Below, piece by piece: positions 1 through 8,414 of a stretch of DNA of 64,000 nucleotides. How positions within the stretch are numbered: position 1 is the first letter of the stretch; each line of letters opens with the position of its first letter. Under the pieces are notes generated by a model that saw only the letters and a list, made by a program, of their open reading frames with translations, was not told where the DNA came from and did not search any database. This DNA is from Nocardia sp. NBC_00565 (GTDB lineage: Bacteria > Actinomycetota > Actinomycetes > Mycobacteriales > Mycobacteriaceae), in NCBI RefSeq assembly GCF_036345915.1, contig NZ_CP107785.1:2418001-2482000 (forward strand), in the 5' to 3' direction. Both the position numbers and the translations under genes were made by a program.

Positions 1-244
1 CGCTGATGGTGATGCGACCGAAATCCAAGGCGACGGTGGTGGTCGTCTTGGCTTCGACGCCGGCCAGATCGTCGACTCCGTTACTCAATTCGCTCAGCAA
101 CTCTTCGGTGCGCAGCGGCGCGACCTCGCTGATCGCGGATATCATGGTGGTCTTGCCGACGCCGAATCCGCCCGCGACGAGCAGCTTGACCGCGGTGATG
201 GCCAGCGGTGAATTCATCGTCGAGTCAAAGGTTCCGGATGCCAT
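1..244 (-). CDS. cvnD: Conservon small GTPase CvnD-like (partial, C-terminus beyond window)
   Basis: Only the first 81 codons lie in the window; the gene runs off the left edge. The reverse-strand translation begins MASGTFDSTMNSPLAITAVK and has a P-loop, GGFGVGKTT, at about residues 25-33, followed by a TTTTVALDFG segment that fits the switch region of the Ras-like GTPases found as the fourth member of conservons. The start overlaps the end of the DUF742 gene by 20 bases, so translation is probably coupled. In conservons the GTPase is thought to work with the roadblock and sensor proteins in a membrane-associated, heterotrimeric-G-protein-like signalling complex. The family call rests on the P-loop plus gene order and is quite secure. 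Confidence 0.9.
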   Translation of the reverse strand, partial: MASGTFDSTMNSPLAITAVKLLVAGGFGVGKTTMISAISEVAPLRTEELLSELSNGVDDLAGVEAKTTTTVALDFGRITIS

Positions 245-602
245 GCAGTACCGTCCGAAGTAGGTTGATGTCGTCGAAATCGGAGCGTTGCGCCTGCGAC
301 GGTGACCGGAAGCTGAGGTGGCCGTCATCGATCAAATCGCTGATCAAGACCTTTGTCAGTGCGATGGGCAGGTAAATCTGCGCGGCCACCTCCGCGACGG
401 ACTGCGGGAATTCGCACAGGCGCGTGATCTGTGCGTATTCGGGTTCGGTCCGCAGGAGTCCGGCATCAGGCTGCAGCGCGACGACAAGGGTGATCATGTC
501 GAGTTCGTACCGGGTGTCGCGGGTGCGTCCACGAGCCACCGCGAACGGCCGGACCAATGGTCCGGCGTCGTCTTCGAACCAGAGTTCGCCGGAGTCGGTC
601 AT
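225..602 (-). CDS. cvnC: DUF742 family conservon protein CvnC-like
   Basis: A 125-residue protein with the typical DUF742 pattern: an N-terminal LVRPFAVARGRT block, a central D-M-I-T-L segment and a C-terminal LISDLIDDGHLSFR region resembling a winged-helix wing. It lies third in the cvnA-B-C-D order, overlapping the roadblock gene by 4 bases and the GTPase gene by 20. DUF742 proteins have no known enzymatic activity; they are presumed adaptor or DNA-binding-like components of the conservon signalling complex. Length and order match other actinobacterial conservons. Nothing unusual is seen. Confidence 0.93.
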   Translation of the reverse strand: MTDSGELWFEDDAGPLVRPFAVARGRTRDTRYELDMITLVVALQPDAGLLRTEPEYAQITRLCEFPQSVAEVAAQIYLPIALTKVLISDLIDDGHLSFRSPSQAQRSDFDDINLLRTVLHGIRNL

Positions 603-1024
603 GGCACCCGCTGATCGGCATGCGCGGCGGATTCGGGGCGTGCGGCGGCGGCCAGGAATGTTCCGACGCGCTGGACGGTTTGGTTCATCTCGTAGGCGAC
701 CATGCCCATGTTGGCGGTCTCCGCTGTCAGCAACGCCAGGCAGGCGTTGTCGCCGGCGGCGGTCACGAACAGAAAGCCGCGATCGAGTTCGATCACGCTC
801 TGCCGTACGCCGCCGGCGTCGAAATGGCTTCCGGCGCTGCGGGCCAGGCCCTGTAACGCCGAGGACAGCGCGCAGAAGTGCTCGGCCCGGTCCCGCGATA
901 GATCGCTAGAGCGGCTGAGCAGCATGCCATCGGTGGACAGCACTACGGCGTAGCGCACACCGGGCAGACGCTCGACGAGGTCATCGAGTAGCCAGTCGAG
1001 ATTATCTGCGTTCGAAGACTTCAC
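599..1024 (-). CDS. cvnB: Roadblock/LC7 domain conservon protein CvnB-like
   Basis: A 141-residue protein. After a short N-terminal helix (LDWLLDDLVERLPGVRYAVV) it shows the roadblock/LC7 fold signature, with the TDGMLLSRSS strand pair and a VIELDRGFLFVTAAGDN strand near residues 78-95. In conservons this protein is considered the GTPase-activating-like partner of the small GTPase. It starts 10 bases after the sensor kinase stop and overlaps DUF742 by 4 bases, so the four genes are one transcription unit. The last 15 residues are polar and probably disordered. Confidence 0.93.
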   Translation of the reverse strand: MKSSNADNLDWLLDDLVERLPGVRYAVVLSTDGMLLSRSSDLSRDRAEHFCALSSALQGLARSAGSHFDAGGVRQSVIELDRGFLFVTAAGDNACLALLTAETANMGMVAYEMNQTVQRVGTFLAAAARPESAAHADQRVP

Positions 1025-1034
1025 TGTGACCTTC

Positions 1035-3521
1035 TCATTCGTCGGGGTCTGTCGTCGGCCGGGGTTCGGGCTGGGCCAGGCGGCCTTGCCGGGTGCCGAT
1101 CTCGATGGCGGAGAACAGGTCTCGGGCCTGTTCGGCGGGGCGTGCCGGAGCCTGGCTGCTGGATTCGGGCCGCGGTGGCGCAGGCGGATCGGCTAGGTGG
1201 GGAGCCAGATTCTCCTGGCGGCGGCGGTGCGGAAGCGGCGGGCGACCGTCGCTGGGGGTTTGTTGCTGTTTGGGGTGGGCCGTCGGTGTCGTCAGGCTCT
1301 GGTGGTTTGTTCGCTCATCGGGTCCGGCGTCGATTGCCGGTGCGTCGTGGTGGGACCACGGTCTCGGCCGCTGCGTCACCGGATCAGGTGTCGGTGGCTG
1401 CTCGTTGCCGAACGATGGCGCGGCGCTGTTGTCCGGCGTCGGCCAGGTCGCGGTGAACGATCTCCGGCGCCGTGGCGGCCTGGTATCGGTGGTGTCGGTC
1501 GTGTCCGGACCGGGACCGGTCTCGTTCGAGAGCAGGGCCGACGGGATGAGGACGATGGCGCGAATACCGCCGTAGTCGGATTCGGCCAGCCGCACCGCGA
1601 TATCGTGGCGAGTGGCCAGCCGGGCGACCACGAACATGCCGAGCCGCGAGTCGCTGGTCAACGTGGCCAGAGCGAAATCCGGGGGATTACGGAGGGTTTC
1701 GTTGATCTGGTCGAGTTGCGCCCCCGATATGCCCAGGCCTTGGTCGACGATCTCGACGACCGCGCCCCGGCCGACGATGTTGCCGGATACCTCGACGCGG
1801 GAATCCGGCGGTGAGAACGAGGTCGCATTGTCCACCAGCTCGGACAACAGGTGGATCAAGTCGGCGACGACGGTGCCGATGACCCGGATATCGGGCACGC
1901 GGGCGGTACGGACTCGGGTGTAGTCCTGGGTCTCCGCGACCGCGCTGCGGACCAGCTCGAGTAGCGGCACGGGGTTGCGCCAGCGCCGCCGCGGCTGCGC
2001 ACCGCCCAGGATGATCAAGTTCTCGGCATTGCGGCGTTCACGGGTGGCCAGGTGGTCGAGTTGGTAGAGCGTATTCAGCAGCTCCGGGTCTTCGAGCTCA
2101 TATTCGGCTTTGTACAGGATGTCCAGCTGCCGGTGCATCATCAACTGGCTTCGATGCGCGATATTGAGGAAGACCGCGTTGACACCCGCACGGGTCTTGG
2201 CCTCGGTCGCCGCCGCCGACACGGCCGCGAGCTGGGCACGGTTGAACGCGTCCGCGACCTGACCGACCTCGTCGTCACCGAACTGCAGACGCGACACCTC
2301 GGTATCCAGATCGACCGGTTCACCGCTACTCAACCGATCCATGACCGCGGGCAACTGCTCGTCGGCCAGTGCCAGCGTTTCCGCCCGCAACCGCTTCAAT
2401 CGCCGGATCACCCGGCTCGACAACCGCAGCGCGATAAGGAATGCCCCGATCGCCACCAGCAGCACCGCCGCACCGGCGAGCATCGAGTTGCGCGCGACCT
2501 GTGTACCCGTATCCGTGGCGATCTGCTGGGTGTATCGCTGGTGGGACTGCCATAGGTTCAGCAGATCCTCGCCGACGCGGGTGGTGGCGTCCTGCCATTC
2601 GGGCATGGACACCGGTAACTCGGGCAGGTTGTTCACCGATCGCACGCTGTCGGTGGTGGTCTGAGCGGTGCGGCCGTTACCAGCGGTTGTGCGGGTTGTC
2701 GTACCGGAATCCTCGGCGGGTGCGGTGGCTCCGTAGGTGAGGATGGAATTCTCGACCGCTACCAGGCGCTGCCATATCGGACCGGCGGTGAGTTGGCGCA
2801 GGTCGAGCTGCTCGGGTTCGCTCAGAAGAGGTCCGAGATTGACGAGTTCGGTGTGGTAATAGCCGATCTGGTGGCTGAACTCCCATAACTGCTCGGGTGT
2901 GAGTTTGCCGCCGCTCAATAACGCGGCGGCAAATGCGTTGCCGCGCGACATCGCCTCCGCGGCCAGGAACATCCGGCCTGCCACGGTGTCTTCGAGCGCG
3001 GTCGCCGGATCCGGTGCCTTGTGGGTGACCGCCGCCATGCCGGATGCCACAACGTCGATCACCCGGTTGTAGAACGCGTAGACGTCCTGGATCGTCTGAG
3101 TTCCGGAGTCCACCCCGGTGCGCACTATCGCGAGCTGCGCGGTGAGCTGTCCGAACGCCGCGGCCTGATCTCGGATGACGTCGGAATCCAGACCACTGAA
3201 CGCGGCCGCGGCTCTGGCTATCGCCTGCATCGAATCGTCGACGGAGCGCCGCTGCTGCGTCAGTGCGCTCGAACTCTCCCGGTCACCGGCAAGTTTCATG
3301 AGTGTCATGCGGCGCTCTTGTTGCACCGCGACAGCGAAATCCATGCCCGGTGCGTTCTGGCGTTGGATTTCGGTGGACCAGTTCTTGATGGAGCGCCCAT
3401 CGATGGCGAGGTATCCCGCGACGCCAATGCCGATCGTTAGTAGGACGATGCTCGGAACGAGGGCAATCGCCAGGATACGTGTACGAATACTGTTGACAGC
3501 CTTGAACACTCGACAGAACAT
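1035..3521 (-). CDS. cvnA: Conservon sensor histidine kinase-like protein CvnA (NIT sensor, HAMP, HATPase)
   Basis: An 828-residue membrane sensor. A first membrane helix lies near residues 15-40 and a second near 345-368, flanking an extracytoplasmic nitrate/nitrite-sensing-like region. A HAMP-like segment follows, then the conserved conservon block ending in LDHLATRERRNAENL, and an ATPase domain with an N-box (ELVDNATSFSPP) and glycine boxes (DQGLGIS, RLGMFVVARLA). The last 170 residues are rich in Pro, Arg and Thr and look disordered. It heads the cvnABCD unit. The start is uncertain: ATG 3521 lacks a clear ribosome-binding site and GTG four codons later is an alternative. The input signal cannot be read from sequence. 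Confidence 0.93.
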   Translation of the reverse strand: MFCRVFKAVNSIRTRILAIALVPSIVLLTIGIGVAGYLAIDGRSIKNWSTEIQRQNAPGMDFAVAVQQERRMTLMKLAGDRESSSALTQQRRSVDDSMQAIARAAAAFSGLDSDVIRDQAAAFGQLTAQLAIVRTGVDSGTQTIQDVYAFYNRVIDVVASGMAAVTHKAPDPATALEDTVAGRMFLAAEAMSRGNAFAAALLSGGKLTPEQLWEFSHQIGYYHTELVNLGPLLSEPEQLDLRQLTAGPIWQRLVAVENSILTYGATAPAEDSGTTTRTTAGNGRTAQTTTDSVRSVNNLPELPVSMPEWQDATTRVGEDLLNLWQSHQRYTQQIATDTGTQVARNSMLAGAAVLLVAIGAFLIALRLSSRVIRRLKRLRAETLALADEQLPAVMDRLSSGEPVDLDTEVSRLQFGDDEVGQVADAFNRAQLAAVSAAATEAKTRAGVNAVFLNIAHRSQLMMHRQLDILYKAEYELEDPELLNTLYQLDHLATRERRNAENLIILGGAQPRRRWRNPVPLLELVRSAVAETQDYTRVRTARVPDIRVIGTVVADLIHLLSELVDNATSFSPPDSRVEVSGNIVGRGAVVEIVDQGLGISGAQLDQINETLRNPPDFALATLTSDSRLGMFVVARLATRHDIAVRLAESDYGGIRAIVLIPSALLSNETGPGPDTTDTTDTRPPRRRRSFTATWPTPDNSAAPSFGNEQPPTPDPVTQRPRPWSHHDAPAIDAGPDERTNHQSLTTPTAHPKQQQTPSDGRPPLPHRRRQENLAPHLADPPAPPRPESSSQAPARPAEQARDLFSAIEIGTRQGRLAQPEPRPTTDPDE

Positions 3522-3545
3522 AGCAGAGTTCCGGACCAGGGGAAG

Positions 3546-3570
3546 CTATAATTCAGTTATATAATTATGG
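3546..3570. promoter_or_regulatory. AT-rich divergent promoter element upstream of cvnA
   Basis: A very AT-rich patch (ATAATT, then TATATAATTAT) lies 25-50 bases upstream of the cvnA start in otherwise GC-rich DNA. It could supply a -10 box for cvnA on the minus strand. It only loosely resembles the TTAGCTAA-type elements seen elsewhere in the window. Confidence 0.4.
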
Positions 3571-3744
3571 TATTGGGTTCGGATCCGTGCCGGGTATTCG
3601 GGCGGGTCGGTGATATCCCACCCCGTATCCCACCCCTTAGCGAGCCGTCGGCACCCCGGCTTCGGATGCGGGTCGCCCCGATCGGGGTAACCACACAGGC
3701 TGCCACGTCGGAGTTCCGTTCGAGCCCGCCATCTCGTATGCTTC

Positions 3745-3762
3745 TAAATCATCTAACTGATA
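3745..3762. promoter_or_regulatory. TTAGCTAA-type operator candidate
   Basis: The element TAAATCATCTAACTGATA lies 27 bases before the first acyl-CoA dehydrogenase gene. It belongs to an AT-rich motif family (core A-G-T-T-A-G/T-C-T-A-A, read on either strand) that recurs before catabolic genes here. The regulator is inferred to be one of the GntR/FCD proteins. Confidence 0.4.
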
Positions 3763-3788
3763 CACCTATTTGAAGGGGCTGATACGAG

Positions 3789-4898
3789 GTGCTGACCGAG
3801 GAGCAGATGTACCTAGGCAAGACCGTGCGTGAGCTGCTTGCCGAGCGTGCGCCTCGGGGCTCGGTGCCCGAGCCCGATGTGGTCGCGGACTACGACCGGG
3901 AACTGTGGACCCTGATGGCCCAGCAGGTCGGTCTGCACGGCCTGGCCGTTCCCGAGGAATTCGGCGGCGCCGGGTACGGGCCGGTCGAATTGGCGGTGGT
4001 GTTCGAGGAAATGGGCGCGGTGCTGCTGAGCTCGCCGTTCTTCGCGAGCGTCGGCTTGGTGGCCACCATCCTGCTGGAGGCCGGTGATCGCGCGGTGTGC
4101 GCCGACTACCTACCCGGAATCGCTTCCGGTGCGACAGTCGGCGCGTTCGCCTTCCTCGAAAAGGGCGGCCGCTGGGACGAGTCCGAAATACACCTTGCGG
4201 CAACGAGAACCGATGGTGGCTGGCAACTCACCGGGCAGAAACGCTACGTGGTGCACGGATGTGCCGCGGACATTCTCGTCGTCGCGGCTCGCACCGAAGC
4301 CGGGGTGAGCCTGTTCCTGGTCGAGGCCGATGCCCCGGGAGTGGACCGCGACCCGCTGGATGTCCTCGACCCCACCCGGCCGCAAGCGTCGGTGACCTTT
4401 GCCGGGGCACCGGCCCGGCCGATCGGTGCACCGGGTGGCGGCTGGGCGGTGTTGCGGCGGGCCTTCGATGTGGCGGCGATTTATCTGGCCGGTGAGCAAG
4501 TCGGCGGCGCGGCACGGTGTCTGGATATGTCGGTCGAATACGCGAAGTCGCGGTCGCAGTTCGGCCGCCCCATCGGCTCGTTCCAGGCGATCAAACACAA
4601 GTGCGCGGACATGCTCGTGACTGTCGAACTGGCGCGTTCCGCGTCGATGGCGGCCGCGGCCGCCGCCGCGGTTGGGCAGCCGGACGTTCCGGTGCTGGCC
4701 AGTCTGGCCAAAGCGGTGTGTTCGGAGGGCTTTGTGCGCTGCGCGACCGAAACCATTCAGATTCACGGCGGCATCGGGTTCACCTGGGAGCATCCCGCGC
4801 ACCTGTACTACAAGCGCGCGCGTAGCGGCGAAGTTCTACTCGGCGCGCCGGGGTATCACCGTGAACTACTCGCACTGCGCGGCGAACTGCCGGTATGA
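3789..4898 (+). CDS. Acyl-CoA dehydrogenase-like subunit lacking the usual catalytic glutamate
   Basis: A 369-residue acyl-CoA dehydrogenase-fold protein starting at GTG 3789, with an AAGGGG ribosome-binding site nine bases upstream. The C-terminal FAD-binding and helical domain is recognisable from YAKSRSQFGRPIGSFQAIKH and QIHGGIGFTWEHPAHLYYKR. At the position of the conserved 'YEGT' glutamate it reads VLLGAP (Leu near residue 351). That is typical of the non-catalytic partner in the heteromeric alpha2beta2 dehydrogenases known from mycobacterial steroid catabolism. It is followed 56 bases downstream by two further dehydrogenases that do carry a glutamate, so it probably contributes an FAD- or substrate-site half. 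The substrate is not deducible. Confidence 0.9.
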   Translation: MLTEEQMYLGKTVRELLAERAPRGSVPEPDVVADYDRELWTLMAQQVGLHGLAVPEEFGGAGYGPVELAVVFEEMGAVLLSSPFFASVGLVATILLEAGDRAVCADYLPGIASGATVGAFAFLEKGGRWDESEIHLAATRTDGGWQLTGQKRYVVHGCAADILVVAARTEAGVSLFLVEADAPGVDRDPLDVLDPTRPQASVTFAGAPARPIGAPGGGWAVLRRAFDVAAIYLAGEQVGGAARCLDMSVEYAKSRSQFGRPIGSFQAIKHKCADMLVTVELARSASMAAAAAAAVGQPDVPVLASLAKAVCSEGFVRCATETIQIHGGIGFTWEHPAHLYYKRARSGEVLLGAPGYHRELLALRGELPV

Positions 4899-4904
4899 CA
4901 TCCG

Positions 4905-4919
4905 AATAGTCGGATTATT
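4905..4919. promoter_or_regulatory. TTAGCTAA-family operator candidate between two dehydrogenase genes
   Basis: AATAGTCGGATTATT here matches the element AATAGATTAGATTATT at 25542-25557 at most positions. It sits in the 56-base gap before the second dehydrogenase gene, so that gene may have its own regulated promoter. Confidence 0.35.
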
Positions 4920-4954
4920 GCAATCTATACACCGAAAGCGACGGAGGTTGGTCG

Positions 4955-6097
4955 ATGCGCCGCAGCATCTTCACCGAGGATCATGATCAGTTCCGGGCGA
5001 CGGCTCGCGCCTTCTTCGAACGGGAATGCGCCCCGCACACCGAGGAATGGGAACGCGCGGGCAAGGTCAGCCGGGAGGCGTGGCGCAAGGCGGGCGCGGC
5101 CGGGCTGCTGGGCTGGGAGGCCCCGGAGGAATACGGCGGCCTCGGCATCCGCGACTACCGGTTCAACACCATCGTCAGCGAGGAGATGTTCGCCAGTGGC
5201 TCCGTCGGCATCGGGCTCGGCGTACAGAACGACATTCTTGCCTCCTATCTCGTCGGATTGACCACCGAGGATCAGAAGAAGCGCTGGCTGCCCGGATTCA
5301 CCAGCGGCGACATCGTCACGTCGATCGCGATGTCCGAGCCGGGAGCCGGTTCGGATGTCGCGGGGATCAAGACCACCGCGCGGCGCGACGGCGACCACTA
5401 TGTGATCAACGGCTCGAAGACCTTCATCAGCAACGGGCTGCTGTCGGATCTGGTGCTGGTGGCGGCGAAGACGGACCTGAGCGCCGGCCACAAGGGTGTC
5501 AGCTTGATCGCGGTGGAGACCACGACGCCGGGATTCCGGCGGGGGCGCAAGCTGGACAAGATCGGGCAATGGTCCGCCGACACCGCCGAGCTGTTCTTCG
5601 ACGACGTGCGCGTCCCGGTGGAGAACCTGGTGGGGGAGGAGAACCGCGGCTTCTACCATCTGATGCACAATCTGCCCGCCGAGCGGCTCGGCATCGCCAC
5701 CTACGCGGTGGCGATGGCGCGGCGCGCGTTCGACCTCACCACCGAATACGCCGGTGAACGTAAGGCTTTCGGTCAGCCCGTGGGAAACTTCCAGGTCAAC
5801 CGGCATTTCCTGGCCGAGATGAAGACCAAACTCGATGTCGCGCAGATCTATCTCGATCAGTGCATCATGGCGGCCAATGCTGGTGAGCTGACGGCGCAGG
5901 AGGCGGCGGGTCTGAAGTGGTGGACCACCGAGGTGCAGTGGGAGATCTTGGATCGCTGCCTGCAACTGCACGGGGGCTACGGCTATATGAACGAATATGA
6001 GATCGCGCGTCTGTGGCGGGACTCCCGAGTGCAGCGGCTTTACGGCGGGACCACCGAGATCATGAAGGATCTCGTCGGCCGCGGGATGGGGTTCTAG
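4955..6097 (+). CDS. Long-chain-type acyl-CoA dehydrogenase
   Basis: A 380-residue acyl-CoA dehydrogenase with a GGAGG ribosome-binding site. It has the FAD/substrate motif MSEPGAGSDVAGIKTTA near residues 127-143, the KTFISNG strand and the helical domain YAGERKAFGQPVGNFQVNR. Near the C-terminus it reads QRLYGGTTEIMKDLVGRGM, as in long-chain dehydrogenases. Glu243 of the LPAERLGIA segment aligns with the catalytic glutamate of the LCAD and isovaleryl-CoA enzymes. It is therefore likely to be an active alpha,beta-dehydrogenase of an acyl-CoA. It lies between a catalytically silent homologue and a third dehydrogenase, three bases before the latter, in one operon. Confidence 0.93.
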   Translation: MRRSIFTEDHDQFRATARAFFERECAPHTEEWERAGKVSREAWRKAGAAGLLGWEAPEEYGGLGIRDYRFNTIVSEEMFASGSVGIGLGVQNDILASYLVGLTTEDQKKRWLPGFTSGDIVTSIAMSEPGAGSDVAGIKTTARRDGDHYVINGSKTFISNGLLSDLVLVAAKTDLSAGHKGVSLIAVETTTPGFRRGRKLDKIGQWSADTAELFFDDVRVPVENLVGEENRGFYHLMHNLPAERLGIATYAVAMARRAFDLTTEYAGERKAFGQPVGNFQVNRHFLAEMKTKLDVAQIYLDQCIMAANAGELTAQEAAGLKWWTTEVQWEILDRCLQLHGGYGYMNEYEIARLWRDSRVQRLYGGTTEIMKDLVGRGMGF

Positions 6098-6100
6098 GAG

Positions 6101-7225
6101 ATGGCGTCGTCGGAGGAGTCCGGCACGGAATTCCGGGCCGAGGTGCGTGCGTGGCTGTCCGCCGCGCCGCGACCGGATGGGCTGCGCGACTACGGCGGTA
6201 CCCCCGAGGCGGCCGATGTACCCGCGGGCAGGCAGTGGCACCGCATGCTCGCGGCCGCGGGATACGCGTGCCTGCATTGGCCCGTCGAGCGCGGTGGCCG
6301 TGACGCCTCGGTGCTCGAGCAGGCGATCTTCGCCGAAGAAACCACCCGGGCCGGGGTGCCGCGCCAACTCAACATCGTCGGACCGGATCTGGCCGGACCG
6401 GTGATCATGCGATTCGGTACCGAGGCGCAGCAGCAACGCTTCCTGCCCGGTATCCGTAGCGGCGATCACCTGTGGTGTCAGCTCTTTTCGGAGCCGGAGG
6501 CCGGGTCCGACCTGGCGTCGCTGCGTACCAAGGCCCGCCAGGATGACGACGGCTGGACGATCGAAGGTCAGAAGGTGTGGACGTCCGCGGCTGCGGTCGC
6601 GGACTACGGATTGCTGATCGCGCGCACCGGCGAAGAGCGTTACCAGGGCCTGACCGCATTCGTCGTGGACATGTCCTTGCCCGGGATCACCGTGCGGCCG
6701 CTACGCCAACTCGACGGGGAGAGCAAGTTCAACGAGGTGTTCTTCGACGCGGTGCGGTTACCCCGGGACGCGGTACTCGGTGCGGTCGGGCAGGGCTGGC
6801 CGGTCGCGACCGCGACGCTGGGGCAGGAGCGGCTGTCGCTCGGTGCCCAAGCCGTCGGAATGTTCGAGGCCTTGCGCTCGGTCGCGGACGCCGCGCGGCA
6901 GCGGGATCTGCTCGATCCGCTGTTGCGCGACAGCATCATTCGATTGTGGACGCGGATCTGGCTGTTGCGCGCGACCTGGCTGCGCGCGCTCAGCGGTGAC
7001 ACCGAACTGAGTTCGCCCGCGTTCTCGGTGCTGAAGCTGGTCAGCTCGGAGATCTACCGCGACCTCGGTGACCTGGCCACCGCCGCACTCGGGGTGGACG
7101 CACTGGTCGCCGACGAGCAGTTGGTGCGGCGCATGCTGGTCGGCCGGGCCCAGACCATCCTCGGTGGCACCAGCGAGATCCAGCGCAATATTCTGGCCGA
7201 GCGGGTTCTGGGGCTGCCCCGGTGA
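6101..7225 (+). CDS. Acyl-CoA dehydrogenase
   Basis: A 374-residue dehydrogenase that starts 3 bases after the previous gene. It has FSEPEAGSDLASLRTKA (about residues 130-146), GQKVWTSAA and the C-terminal TILGGTSEIQRNILAERVLGLP. As in its neighbour, the 'YEGT' glutamate is a glycine, but Glu243 in LGQERLSLG can act as the general base. The N-terminal region resembles actinobacterial FadE proteins acting on bulky or branched acyl-CoAs. Together with the two preceding genes it makes a three-dehydrogenase set in which the first may be a structural partner of one of the others. Electrons would pass through ETF, which is not encoded here. Confidence 0.93.
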   Translation: MASSEESGTEFRAEVRAWLSAAPRPDGLRDYGGTPEAADVPAGRQWHRMLAAAGYACLHWPVERGGRDASVLEQAIFAEETTRAGVPRQLNIVGPDLAGPVIMRFGTEAQQQRFLPGIRSGDHLWCQLFSEPEAGSDLASLRTKARQDDDGWTIEGQKVWTSAAAVADYGLLIARTGEERYQGLTAFVVDMSLPGITVRPLRQLDGESKFNEVFFDAVRLPRDAVLGAVGQGWPVATATLGQERLSLGAQAVGMFEALRSVADAARQRDLLDPLLRDSIIRLWTRIWLLRATWLRALSGDTELSSPAFSVLKLVSSEIYRDLGDLATAALGVDALVADEQLVRRMLVGRAQTILGGTSEIQRNILAERVLGLPR

Positions 7226-8403
7226 CCACGCTCGCCCGGCTCCTCCGGCCCGGTATGACGGTGGCCGTCGGCGATGGCTTCGGCGCCCCGCGCGGCGTCT
7301 TCGCCGAGTTGAGCGCGGCGGCCGCGGCGGCAGGCGGGGTGCGCCTGATCCTGGGGTGGATGCCGAAAGCTGATCCCGCGCTGGACTATTCCGCGTTCGC
7401 GCAGGTGCGTACGCTAATGCCCGGATGGGGGTTGCGCGCCGGCGTGAGCGCCGGCGTCGTCGAGTACCCACCGGTCAGGTTGTCCGCCGTGCCCGCGCTG
7501 TTGCACGGACCGTGGCGGCCGGACCTTTTGGTCGCCAGTGTGGTTCGCACTGATACCGGATTCCGCTTCGGCAGTGAGGTTTCCTGGCAGCGGGCCGCGG
7601 TCGACGCCGGGGCGAGGGTCGCCGGGGTGATCGCGCATCGGGCGCCGCGCTGTGATGCGGGCGCACCCCTGCCACCGGATCGGGTGGTTGTCATCGGTGA
7701 GAGTGCCGAGCCGCCACTGGCTTTGCCGCCGTATCGGCCGGGGCCCGAGCATGCCGTGATCGCGCGGACCCTCGCGTCGTTGATCCCGGAAGGGGCACGG
7801 TTGCAGGTCGGGCCGGGCCCGGTGGCCACGGCGCTGATCGCCGAGCTGATGGTGCCGGTGTGCATCGATTCCGGGATGCTGCCGGAGCCGGTCGTCGACC
7901 TCGCCGAACGTGGTCTGCTGCAAGGGAACCCGGTAGGTACCTACCTGGCGGGCGGTCCCCGCCTTTACGCCTGGGCGGATGGGCGGCCGCTGCTGCATCC
8001 CGTCGAGTACACCCATGATCTCGGGCGACTGTCCGCGGTGCCGTTCTTCGCCGTGAACACCGCGATCGAGATCGATCCGGAGGGGCAGGTGAACGTCGAG
8101 GGCACGGCCTCGACGGTGCTCGGCGGGATCGGCGGCCACGCCGACTACGCGGCCGCGGGAGCCAGATCGATCGGTGGGCTCAGCATCATCGCCGTCGCCA
8201 CCACACACGGCGGTCGGGCCACCCTGGTGCCTACGCTGGCCCGTCCGGTGAGCACCCCCGCGCACGATGTGGACGTGGTGGTCACCGAATTCGGGGCCGC
8301 GGACCTGCGGGGGCTGTCGCGGCCGGAGCGCCGGGCCGCGCTGGCCGAGCTCTGGGGCCGAAATCCCGACCTACCACGGAATTCACCGGCAGTACACGCC
8401 TGA
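7222..8403 (+). CDS. Acetyl-CoA hydrolase/transferase family CoA-transferase
   Basis: A 393-residue single-chain protein of the acetyl-CoA hydrolase/4-hydroxybutyrate CoA-transferase family. The C-terminal half has the family motif VNTAIEIDPEGQVNVEGTAS, whose glutamate is the likely CoA-accepting residue, followed by GGIGGHADYAAAGARSIGG. It starts at GTG overlapping the preceding stop (GTGA), so it is translationally coupled to the dehydrogenases. A plausible role is moving CoA onto a free acid so that the dehydrogenases can act, or recovering CoA at the end of the pathway. It is slightly shorter than the usual 430 residues, with a compact N-terminus. Donor and acceptor are unknown. Confidence 0.87.
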   Translation: MTTLARLLRPGMTVAVGDGFGAPRGVFAELSAAAAAAGGVRLILGWMPKADPALDYSAFAQVRTLMPGWGLRAGVSAGVVEYPPVRLSAVPALLHGPWRPDLLVASVVRTDTGFRFGSEVSWQRAAVDAGARVAGVIAHRAPRCDAGAPLPPDRVVVIGESAEPPLALPPYRPGPEHAVIARTLASLIPEGARLQVGPGPVATALIAELMVPVCIDSGMLPEPVVDLAERGLLQGNPVGTYLAGGPRLYAWADGRPLLHPVEYTHDLGRLSAVPFFAVNTAIEIDPEGQVNVEGTASTVLGGIGGHADYAAAGARSIGGLSIIAVATTHGGRATLVPTLARPVSTPAHDVDVVVTEFGAADLRGLSRPERRAALAELWGRNPDLPRNSPAVHA

Positions 8404-8414
8404 ATGTTGGTGTG

